A stretch of 5,154 nt of DNA from CAZMXS01 sp964570325 (lineage in GTDB: Bacteria > Verrucomicrobiota > Kiritimatiellia > CAIQIC01 > CAZMXS01), in NCBI GenBank assembly GCA_964570325.1, contig CAZMXS010000115.1, forward strand, positions 1 through 5,154, in the 5' to 3' direction. Of the stretch, positions 1 through 4,993 are shown in pieces. Both the position numbers and the translations under genes were made by a program. The notes under the pieces were generated by a model. The model did no database searches and was not told where the DNA came from. It saw only the letters and a list, made by a program, of their open reading frames with translations. How positions within the stretch are numbered: the first letter of the stretch is position 1; each line of letters begins with the position of its first letter.

Positions 1-278
1 GCCCCCCGCGCGGGGGCGTGGATTGAAACTACTCGATCCAACTACACCAGGCGGCCGCACCGTCGCCCCCCGCGCGGGGGCGTGGATTGAAACCGACTGG
101 GAGATCGTCAAGCCGCCGAAGCAACTTGTCGCCCCCCGCGCGGGGGCGTGGATTGAAACTCTGCGCGGCGGCCCCCCAAAGACCACCGGTCCGTCGCCCC
201 CCGCGCGGGGGCGTGGATTGAAACACTGGGACATGGTACGAAAATGACGGGGTTTGGACGTCGCCCCCCGCGCGGGGG
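1..278 (+). CRISPR. CRISPR array, type I-C-like repeats (distal end)
   Basis: A 32-bp repeat beginning GTCGCCCCCC and ending GTGGATTGAAAC occurs at 62-93, 128-159 and 193-224 without mismatch. A 29-bp copy lacking GTC is at 1-29, cut by the window edge, and a partial copy matching the first 19 bases is at 260-278. Spacers are 30-61 (32 bp), 94-127 (34), 160-192 (33) and 225-259 (35), all different. Each repeat can fold a 7-bp stem (CGCCCCC/GGGGGCG) with a 5-nt loop, leaving an 11-nt 3' tail TGGATTGAAAC. That is the crRNA 5' handle expected from Cas5d cleavage in type I-C systems. The ATTGAAAC end and the incomplete right-hand repeat set the direction: transcription runs rightward, so the leader and newest spacers lie left of the window. 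The spacers here would be the oldest. Subtype is inferred from the repeat only, as no cas gene is visible. Spacer 2 reads through as a plausible protein segment, but no target can be named. Confidence 0.97.
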
Positions 279-872
279 GTGACGCCGGCGTGAAAGTGCC
301 TGATTTCGGCAGTGAACATGTGCCATGGTGATTCATGGGTCTTTTTGTGTGCGATAGCTATTGCCCTCGATGGTCACGGTTTCGCAGTGGTGGAGGATGC
401 GGTCCAAGATGGCGCTGGTAAGGGTCGCGTCGTTGTTGAAGATAGGCACCCAGTGTTTGTAAGTGGTGTGGCGGTGATGATGCTGGCACTTTGCTCGTAG
501 CGGGCGCTGATGACTTGGAAGAGCAGATCGGCGCCGGTTGACGATCTCGACGGCCGAGGCGAAGAGCGTGGGCACGTTGTTGAGGCAGGTGCTATGCGCC
601 AGGGCCAAGTGCGTCTTGCCTAGGCCGACGCCGCCGATGAACACGACGTTGGTGTGCGGTTCGATGAAGCGCAGGCGGAAGAGATCCTGGATCTGAGCGC
701 GATTGATCTTCTTCGGCCAGGATCAGTCGAATTGCTCCAAGGTCTTGAGGACGGGCAACCGTGCCGCCCGAGTGCGGCGATGGATGCTACGCTCGTAGCG
801 TGCCGCGGCTTCGGCCTCGGCCAACCGGCGGAGGTACTCCACGTGACCGAGCCCCTCGCGGGCTGCCGCCTG
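279..872 (-). mobile_element. IS21-family insertion sequence remnant
   Basis: This is the remains of an IS21-type element: the istB pseudogene plus a short non-coding tail (279-332) running up to the broken CRISPR repeat. The tail contains the 8-bp palindrome CGCCGGCG and TGCCTGATTTCGGCAG and is probably the element's outer end, but I cannot match it to a catalogued terminus. The istA transposase gene and the other end of the element are absent; istB is joined directly to an integrase fragment at about 872. It cannot move by itself. IS21 identity rests on the IstB protein matches. The boundary at 279 is inferred from where the CRISPR repeat stops matching. Confidence 0.7.
333..872 (-). pseudogene. 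istB: istB, IS21 helper ATPase, decayed
   Basis: IstB is the AAA+ helper of the IS21 transposase. Read leftward from about 872, the frame gives an IstB helix (REGLGHVEYLRRLAEAE), then RAARLPVLKTLEQFD, then a TGA at 723-725 where the family has the Trp of the FDW motif. In the same frame after it come SWPKKINRAQIQDLF and the Walker A segment FIGGVGLGKTHLALA. After AVEIVN (about 541) roughly 40-50 residues are missing, including the Walker B (DELGY) segment. The text resumes with ADLLFQVISARYEQSASI in a shifted frame (about 470-535), then returns to the first frame at YKHWVPIFNNDATL and AILDRILHHCETVTIEG, and ends at 333. So there is one nonsense codon, one internal deletion and a second frameshift, and the extreme N-terminus is missing. 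Not functional. The family call is strong because several conserved blocks survive in order. Confidence 0.9.
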
Positions 873-1562
873 GCGGTGGATGGTCACCTCCTCCTTGCCG
901 GGGAGGTTCATCAGGTGACGCCGGTAGGCGTCGGCTTCAGGCTAAAGGTGGCGGAAGACGGATCGAAGCAGGGAGAGCGTGGCGTTCCACGTGCGGGCCG
1001 AGACCCCGCGTTCCTCCTCGGCCTTCATGAAGTCTGTCGTCAACTGCTGGGTGATCTCGTAAAGCTCCGAAACGTACGGATACTTCGCGTTCAGAAAGAC
1101 CACGAAGCGGCGCAGGGCGGACTTGCAGGTGTGAACGCGGGTCTTGGAGGGCTTGCGCCGGCGGGGTATCCGCTCCCAGGCGGCGGGGAGGTCCGCCAGC
1201 TTGATCGTGTCGAGCCGCGCGCCGGTCTTCGCCTCGATGACGCGCTGGGTGAGTTCTTCAATGTTGTAGCGGGACTTGAGGTCCGCCCGAACCCGCTCGT
1301 ACTCCGCCAAGGCCCGGCCGCGGGACCGTTCAAAAGCGGCGTCGCCATCCTGTCCTGCCGCCGGGCGTCGGCCCTCGACCGCGACACGGAGGTTGATGAC
1401 CATCCGCTTTCCGCCGACTTGAAAGCGGCCATACCACCACTTGCTTGATCCTTTCAGTTCGAGTGCCAAGCCGGGCATCCCTGCGCAACCGACTCCACTC
1501 ATAGGCAATCCGCGGCATGGCGCCAGCCCAAACTGCCACACATTCTTCCGCACAAAGACCAT
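873..1562 (-). pseudogene. Truncated tyrosine recombinase/integrase
   Basis: The open part (942-1562, 206 codons from the ATG at 1562) has an N-terminal arm-type region (SSKWWYGRFQVGGKRMVINL, then EGRRPAAGQDGDAAFERSRG). A helical core-binding (SAM-like) domain follows at residues about 120-206, with the block TWNATLSLLRSVFRHL. A TAG at 942-944 stops it, but the same frame goes on with PEADAYRRHLMNLPGKEEV, the usual linker between core-binding and catalytic domains. So the stop is a point mutation, for example from AAG. At about 873 the text switches in frame to IstB sequence. The catalytic domain with its Arg-His-Arg-Tyr residues is gone, so the protein could not recombine DNA. The ancestral start may be the ATG at 1478 (MPGLALELKG), since the first 28 residues look less family-like. 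It lies just beyond the 3' end of tRNA-Pro, in the same orientation, as integrases of tRNA-targeting islands often do. Confidence 0.85.
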
Positions 1563-1599
1563 TTTGGGTCGAGTTCAGATGATTTCTGCGGGTATTGGG

Positions 1600-1630
1600 A
1601 AAAAGAAAACCGGCATTTCTGCCGTTTTTC
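1600..1630 (-). terminator. Rho-independent terminator after tRNA-Pro
   Basis: On the minus strand, a CGGCA/TGCCG stem with a GAAA tetraloop (1611-1624) is preceded by A residues and followed by GTTTTCTTTTT. It sits about 20 bp past the 3' end of the tRNA and would end its transcript before the integrase relic. The plus strand also has a T-rich run after the hairpin, so it may work in both directions. Confidence 0.75.
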
Positions 1631-1643
1631 CTTTGTTTTTAGA

Positions 1644-1720
1644 TGGTCGGGGCGACGAGATTTGAACTCGTGACCTTTTGCACCCCAAGCAAACGCGCTA
1701 CCAGGCTGCGCTACGCCCCG
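1644..1720 (-). tRNA. tRNA-Pro (anticodon GGG)
   Basis: The reverse complement folds as a complete 77-nt tRNA. The acceptor stem is CGGGGCG (1714-1720) with CGCCCCG (1648-1654). The D stem is GCGC/GCGC with loop AGCCTGGTA. The anticodon stem is TTTGC/GCAAA with loop TTGGGGT, the anticodon GGG lying at 1684-1686. The variable loop is AGGTC, and the T stem is ACGAG/CTCGT with loop TTCAAAT. The discriminator base is A, and CCA is encoded (1644-1646). C1:G72, A73 and G35-G36 agree with bacterial proline identity. It reads CCC and CCU codons. Its 3' end faces a tyrosine-integrase relic, so it was probably the integration site of a former island. I see no second copy of its 3' end within this window to define the other attachment site. 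Confidence 0.97.
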
Positions 1721-1743
1721 ACCGGGATCAATTGGCGGGTGTC

Positions 1744-1772
1744 TCTATAACAGGATCACCCCACGAGGTCAA
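1744..1772 (-). promoter_or_regulatory. Sigma70-type promoter of tRNA-Pro
   Basis: On the minus strand, TTGACC (1767-1772) is separated by exactly 17 bp from TATAGA (1744-1749). Start of transcription would fall near 1737, leaving a leader of about 17 nt before the mature tRNA 5' end at 1720. Both hexamers differ from consensus by one base, and the position suits a strong stable-RNA promoter. Confidence 0.8.
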
Positions 1773-1987
1773 CGCCGAGAAGATCGAGCCGGTCTGGGCT
1801 TGCTTATTCCGCGAACTTCTCGTTTCCAATCAATAGTCCGACTATCCTCTCCGTGGCGTTCCCGGCTGGCAAGATCTTCCGCCTCATAATGGACTATCGC
1901 ATGCCCGACAACTTCCAATGCAGGGCCAGGCGATCATGCAATCCATCTGCCCACCCGGAGTTTATCTGCCTTGATCAATCTTTGGGC
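1773..1987. other. Intergenic stretch, no gene seen
   Basis: I find no open frame with a recognisable protein on either strand between the tRNA promoter and the candidate promoter of the secreted-protein gene. The one notable item is at 1933-1950 (ATCATGCAATCCATCTGC). It matches 16 of 18 bases with 2529-2546 near the 3' end of the next gene, and both would encode IMQSI. This may be a scrap of an older tandem copy, or coincidence. Confidence 0.5.
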
Positions 1988-2016
1988 TTTGTCCGCGACC
2001 GGTCAACTGGTATGAA
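1988..2016 (+). promoter_or_regulatory. Candidate promoter of the secreted-protein gene
   Basis: TTGTCC (1989-1994) lies 16 bp from TATGAA (2011-2016), and TGG before the latter makes an extended -10 element. The transcript would start near 2023, giving a leader of only about 14 nt that holds the GGAGG site at 2027-2031. The fit is moderate and rests on sequence alone. Confidence 0.35.
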
Positions 2017-2036
2017 TTGAAAAAACGGAGGATAAC

Positions 2037-2570
2037 ATGAGAGTCTCTGCTTTAGTCGTATTGCTCGCATCGTGCATGTGCGTCGCGTCCGTCCAAGCCG
2101 GTTCATACACTTTCCCCGCCACCGGCCCGGCGGCGTTTACCATCATGTTCCCGGACGATTGGACGGTTAATCTGGACCAGAATCTTTTGCGCGCGACACC
2201 GGCCGGTGACACCACCGCTTATGTCGGCGTTTGGGCGCTGAAGGACACGGATAGCAGCGATCCGGACGCCGTGGCCGAGGATGCGTGGCAGGACGTCGAA
2301 GACGCTGTCGCTACGGAGGTGACCGGTCTTGAAATACCGGCGCCCACCCGGTCCGTGATGAACGGCATCCCTTTTTTCAGCGCGCAAGGCCAGGGACACG
2401 ACGCCAGCAGCGGTGAAATGCTGGACCTCACCGTCTCCCTCTTTATTCCTGACGGGAAGACGCTTTGCCTGATGACCTGCGGCGGCAACCCCGATGACGC
2501 AAAAAAATACTCCGATCATTTCGAGGCCATCATGCAGTCCATCCGCAAACCGGCTGTTCAATCACCCTGA
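2037..2570 (+). CDS. Secreted protein of unknown function
   Basis: The 177-residue product starts with a classic signal peptide: Arg2, a hydrophobic run from A5 to V19 and a VQA|G cleavage site after residue 21. The motif LASC at residues 10-13 also fits a lipobox, but the hydrophobic part before it would be short, so cleavage by signal peptidase I seems likelier. The start is well supported by GGAGG (2027-2031) five bases upstream. The mature part of about 155 residues looks like a small beta-rich domain: FTIMFPDDWTVN near the N-terminus, a central NGIPFFSAQGQGHD strand-turn-strand, then LFIPDGKTLCLMTCGG and a C-terminal helix KYSDHFEAIMQSIRKP. This general pattern resembles small secreted proteins with a PsbP-like/DUF1795-like fold, but that is a guess from layout. 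There are no catalytic motifs, and cysteines in the mature part occur only near the C-terminus (C150, C154). The 3' end overlaps the convergent AsmA-like gene by 13 bp. Confidence 0.85.
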   Translation: MRVSALVVLLASCMCVASVQAGSYTFPATGPAAFTIMFPDDWTVNLDQNLLRATPAGDTTAYVGVWALKDTDSSDPDAVAEDAWQDVEDAVATEVTGLEIPAPTRSVMNGIPFFSAQGQGHDASSGEMLDLTVSLFIPDGKTLCLMTCGGNPDDAKKYSDHFEAIMQSIRKPAVQSP

Positions 2571-3331
2571 TCGGCCGGCGCGGCGCCGCGGAACAATCCT
2601 TTGATTGCATCGCGCAGATTTTCAGCGGCCTGCTCCAGATCCTCGCGGTGCTCATCTACATAGCGGCCTAACTCCTGCAATGCCTGCGGCAGGGCATTGG
2701 CCAGGGCTTGGGCGCCGATATCGCGACTGACGGCAGCCAAGTCGGTCACATTCGCATAGGTTTTTTCCACGTCCAATTTGAATTCCAGTTTTCGCGGCGC
2801 GCCGCCCGGCTGATCATATCGTTTGAAATCAACCGCGCCGATTTTGACGGACAAGCGCTCAATTATTACCTGGCGCGGCGCCGCGTTGAGCTCCGGATCG
2901 GCCGCGCCATCCGCCGGCTCTTCGGCCGGAACTGTGGCTTTTTCGCGACGCGCGGTTTGCAACAATTCCAGGTTGGTGCGGCCATCTGCTTCCTGCACGA
3001 CATGAATCTCCGGGATATCAATGGTCATCTCGCGCAAGCGCACCTGGTTCCGCATCAGCGAAAACGGCGCATAGGCCACCTGAATCCGGCGCGCGACCAT
3101 CGCCACGGGGTCGGAGAAGCCAGGCGGGTTCAGCAGGCGGACATCGCGCAATTCGAACGCCGGCCGGAGCAAGCCGACCGATACCCCGCCCGCCTCCACG
3201 CGATAACCGGTTATCCGCTCGGCGCGGCGCGCGGCCGCGGCGCGCACGATCGCGTTACGAACAGCCAAGGTCAACGCCGCCAGCCCGATTAACGCGACCA
3301 GAATTGAAATTACGATTTTCATGGAGGTCAT
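2558..3331 (-). CDS. AsmA-like membrane-anchored protein
   Basis: The 257-residue product has an N-terminal transmembrane segment (residues about 5-24, IVISILVALIGLAALTLAV) followed by a periplasmic part. The block YRVEAGGVSVGLLRPAFELRD, then VRLLNPPGFSDP, VARRIQVAYAPFSLM and PEIHVVQEADGRTNLELL is typical of the N-terminal repeat of AsmA/DUF748-type proteins. That superfamily is linked to outer-membrane biogenesis and lipid transport. At 257 residues it is far shorter than AsmA itself (about 600) and probably has one repeat unit. A low-complexity Ala/Glu/Pro linker lies near residues 135-150. The C-terminus (LPQALQELGRYVDEHREDLEQAAENLRDAIKG, about 213-245) is a charged amphipathic helix. ATG codons at 3331 and 3322 are both possible starts and neither has a Shine-Dalgarno site; 3322 gives the tidier signal anchor. 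It is divergent from the acetyltransferase gene and converges on the secreted-protein gene. The exact job is unknown. Confidence 0.8.
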   Translation of the reverse strand: MTSMKIVISILVALIGLAALTLAVRNAIVRAAAARRAERITGYRVEAGGVSVGLLRPAFELRDVRLLNPPGFSDPVAMVARRIQVAYAPFSLMRNQVRLREMTIDIPEIHVVQEADGRTNLELLQTARREKATVPAEEPADGAADPELNAAPRQVIIERLSVKIGAVDFKRYDQPGGAPRKLEFKLDVEKTYANVTDLAAVSRDIGAQALANALPQALQELGRYVDEHREDLEQAAENLRDAIKGLFRGAAPADQGD

Positions 3332-3346
3332 TTATAGGGTGGGCCG

Positions 3347-3403
3347 CTGATCCTGGCGAGACGCAAATGCCCGTGCCCGGCTTGCCAGCGCACGGCCGAT
3401 CAG
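3347..3403. repeat. Nested inverted repeats in divergent intergenic region
   Basis: CTGATC (3347-3352) pairs with GATCAG (3398-3403), and inside it CCGTGC (3371-3376) pairs with GCACGG (3390-3395) around a 13-nt loop. An alternative fold extends CTGATC by CTGGC (3353-3357) to pair with GCCAG (3384-3388). The element lies between the AsmA-like and acetyltransferase genes and could be a protein-binding site, or part of the acetyltransferase mRNA leader if transcription starts upstream. There is no T tract, so it is not a typical terminator. Confidence 0.4.
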
Positions 3404-3434
3404 GTACCGTTCACGCAATGATTGACTACTCCAT

Positions 3435-3438
3435 GGAG
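3435..3438 (+). promoter_or_regulatory. Ribosome binding site setting a GTG start
   Basis: GGAG ends 8 bases before the GTG at 3447 and is the main support for using this non-ATG codon as the acetyltransferase start. The site lies inside a ten-codon mini-ORF (ATG 3418, MIDYSMERHA) whose TGA stop (3448-3450) overlaps the GTG start. Confidence 0.55.
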
Positions 3439-3446
3439 CGCCACGC

Positions 3447-4412
3447 GTGAAAGGGAAAAAACCGTTGCCGCGGTGCACCGGCGCCGCGTCCGAGTTCTGT
3501 CTTTGCCAGACCGCCCAGCGGTTAGCGCCGCTTTACTCCACAACCGAGGATGACAGTCCGACCGCGCTGTTGGGCGCCTGTCCTAATGCCAATAACATCG
3601 TTGAGGCGTTGAAGATATTCATTGACGTCATGTTTCCGGGAAAACTGACACCGGGCCCGATTGCCCGGCATGATCTGGGTCTGTTTCTGGTGCGCCGGCT
3701 CAGCGAAGGCTGGCGGCTGTTGCGTCCCGAAATCGAACGCGCCCTGCCCTTCCGCTGGATTGGGGAAGCCGCCCGCATGGAGGGCGCAGCGCAGCCGTTG
3801 AATGCCGAACGCGAATCCTACCGGATTGTGACGGAGTTTCTGGCCCGGTTGCCTGACGTGCGCCGCTTGCTCATCGAGGATGTGCGCGCGGCTTATGAGG
3901 GCGATCCGGCCGCGCTGACCTACGCCGAGGTGAAACTCGCATACCCCGGCTTGCTGGCCATCACTTCGCACCGGTTGGCCCATGAACTCTATCAACTTCA
4001 AGTGCCCATCGTGCCGCGCGTCATGAGCGAATGGACTCATGCCCAGACCGGCGCGGACATTCATCCCGGCGCCGTCATCGGGCATGGGTTCTTCATTGAC
4101 CACGCCACGGGCGTGGTCATCGGTGAAACCACCCACATCGGCAATCATGTCAAACTCTACCAAGGCGTCACTCTCGGCGCGAAGAGCTTTCCCCTCGACC
4201 GGCGCGGCCGGCCGGTCAAACACGTCCAACGCCATCCGACCGTGGAGGATGACGTGGTGATCTACGCACATGCCACGATCCTGGGCGGCGACACCGTCAT
4301 CGGCCGCGGTTCCACAGTGGGCGGCAACGTGTTCATCATGGAAAGCGTGCCGCCGAAAAGTTTCATCACTTCGACGCACCCTGAATTGCGCATCAAGCGG
4401 GCGAAGGATTGA
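3447..4412 (+). CDS. Serine O-acetyltransferase, long form
   Basis: This enzyme transfers acetyl from acetyl-CoA to L-serine, giving O-acetylserine for cysteine synthesis in the cytoplasm. The 321-residue product has an alpha-helical N-terminal half (about 45-190, including ALKIFIDVMFPGKL and TYAEVKLAYPGLLAITSHR) and a left-handed beta-helix of hexapeptide repeats from about residue 200 (TGADIHPGAVIGHGFFIDH onward). The catalytic Asp-His pair of the CysE family is present as D218-H219 in DHATGVVIGET. The second active-site His is H263 in QRHPTVEDDV, after an insertion (AKSFPLDRRGRPVKHV) seen in long serine acetyltransferases rather than in enterobacterial CysE. The C-terminus VPPKSFITSTHPELRIK replaces the usual inhibitory tail with Ile, so cysteine feedback may differ (inference). 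The GTG start with GGAG at 3435-3438 is preferred. The first 30 residues, with three cysteines, are not recognisable and could be extra. The Nudix gene follows directly. No cysK homologue lies in the window. A related hexapeptide acyltransferase is possible, but the catalytic pair argues for serine. Confidence 0.9.
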   Translation: MKGKKPLPRCTGAASEFCLCQTAQRLAPLYSTTEDDSPTALLGACPNANNIVEALKIFIDVMFPGKLTPGPIARHDLGLFLVRRLSEGWRLLRPEIERALPFRWIGEAARMEGAAQPLNAERESYRIVTEFLARLPDVRRLLIEDVRAAYEGDPAALTYAEVKLAYPGLLAITSHRLAHELYQLQVPIVPRVMSEWTHAQTGADIHPGAVIGHGFFIDHATGVVIGETTHIGNHVKLYQGVTLGAKSFPLDRRGRPVKHVQRHPTVEDDVVIYAHATILGGDTVIGRGSTVGGNVFIMESVPPKSFITSTHPELRIKRAKD

Positions 4413-4429
4413 AGGAACCGGACGGCATT

Positions 4430-4993
4430 ATGGCGCTGCAACCGTGGACCGTTGAACAAGCCGAATACCTGATCAGCGACCGCTGGCTGAAGGTGCGCGC
4501 GGAAACTTGCCGCACGGCGGACGGCACGCTGGTAAAGCCGTTTTACGTGCTCGAGTATCCCGACTGGGTGCATATCATTCTGTTTGACGAACAGCGCCGG
4601 ATTCTCATGAATCGCCAGTATCGGCACGCGCGGCGCGCGATCAACAAGGAGATTGTCTGCGGGACGATGGATCCGGCCGATGCCTCACCCCTGGCCGCCG
4701 CCCAGCGCGAGTTGCTGGAAGAGACCGGATATACGGCGGAGCGTTTTGAAGCCCTCGGCACTTTCCATCCGAATCCCGCAACCCATGCAAACCATGTGCA
4801 CTGCTTCGCCGCATTCGGGCCGCGGCGGATCGCGGCGCCGAAACCGGATTCTACAGAGGAGATCGAATCCGAGTTTGTGCCGATTACCACGATCCTGGAA
4901 TGGATTGATCGCGGCGAGATCGCGCTGGGCCACCAATCCACGATCTTCCTGGCTCTGCGCCGGGCGGGCTGGTTGACCATCCAACCCGGATGA
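4430..4993 (+). CDS. Nudix hydrolase, ADP-ribose pyrophosphatase-like
   Basis: Nudix enzymes hydrolyse nucleoside diphosphates linked to another moiety, using divalent metal ions. The 187-residue product has an N-terminal strand region (WTVEQAEYLISDRWLKVRAE) and the HIILFDEQRRILMNRQYRH block typical of the ADP-ribose pyrophosphatase group. The Nudix helix RELLEETGY is at residues 93-101, with metal-ligating E97 and E98. The front of the box is unusual: G78 is followed by TMDPADASPLAAAQ, one residue longer than GX5EX7RE, with Asp84 where Glu is expected. The usual Glu after the glycine loop is therefore missing, though the core REXXEE is intact. The ATG at 4430 (MALQPW) is chosen because family proteins begin near here. 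An in-frame TTG at 4409 overlaps the upstream stop and would add 7 residues, but its only candidate site (AAGGA) is too close. The gene follows the acetyltransferase by 17 bp, so the two are probably co-transcribed. Substrate unknown. Confidence 0.88.
   Translation: MALQPWTVEQAEYLISDRWLKVRAETCRTADGTLVKPFYVLEYPDWVHIILFDEQRRILMNRQYRHARRAINKEIVCGTMDPADASPLAAAQRELLEETGYTAERFEALGTFHPNPATHANHVHCFAAFGPRRIAAPKPDSTEEIESEFVPITTILEWIDRGEIALGHQSTIFLALRRAGWLTIQPG

Noticed and set aside
23..326. Three overlapping open frames across the CRISPR array
   Set aside because: They arise from in-frame reading of the 32-bp repeats, with repeated PRAGAWIET-like or PRAGGD-like peptides. They are not genes.
279..332. 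Tail read as a further degenerate CRISPR repeat (CGTGAAAG near 288-296)
   Set aside because: The resemblance to GTGG-ATTGAAAC is too loose after base 278, and the sequence fits the outer part of the IS remnant better.
312..500. 62-codon plus-strand open frame after the array
   Set aside because: It is antisense to the C-terminal part of istB, with no start signal.
654..1448. 264-codon open frame on the plus strand
   Set aside because: It is antisense to the istB and integrase relics, whose minus-strand translation is clearly recognisable. Its own protein matches nothing I know, and it has no ribosome site.
1441..1665. 74-codon plus-strand open frame running into the tRNA
   Set aside because: It overlaps the integrase start on the other strand, the terminator and the tRNA 3' end. 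No protein similarity is recognised.
2103..2561. 152-codon open frame on the minus strand
   Set aside because: It is the shadow of the secreted-protein gene, which has a good ribosome site and signal peptide.
2708..3292. 194-codon open frame on the plus strand
   Set aside because: It is the antisense of the AsmA-like gene, which has a signal anchor and family motifs. The plus-strand product has neither.
3522..4379. 285-codon open frame on the minus strand
   Set aside because: It is antisense to the serine acetyltransferase, whose catalytic motifs are intact. The His/Asp-rich product is a typical shadow in GC-rich DNA.
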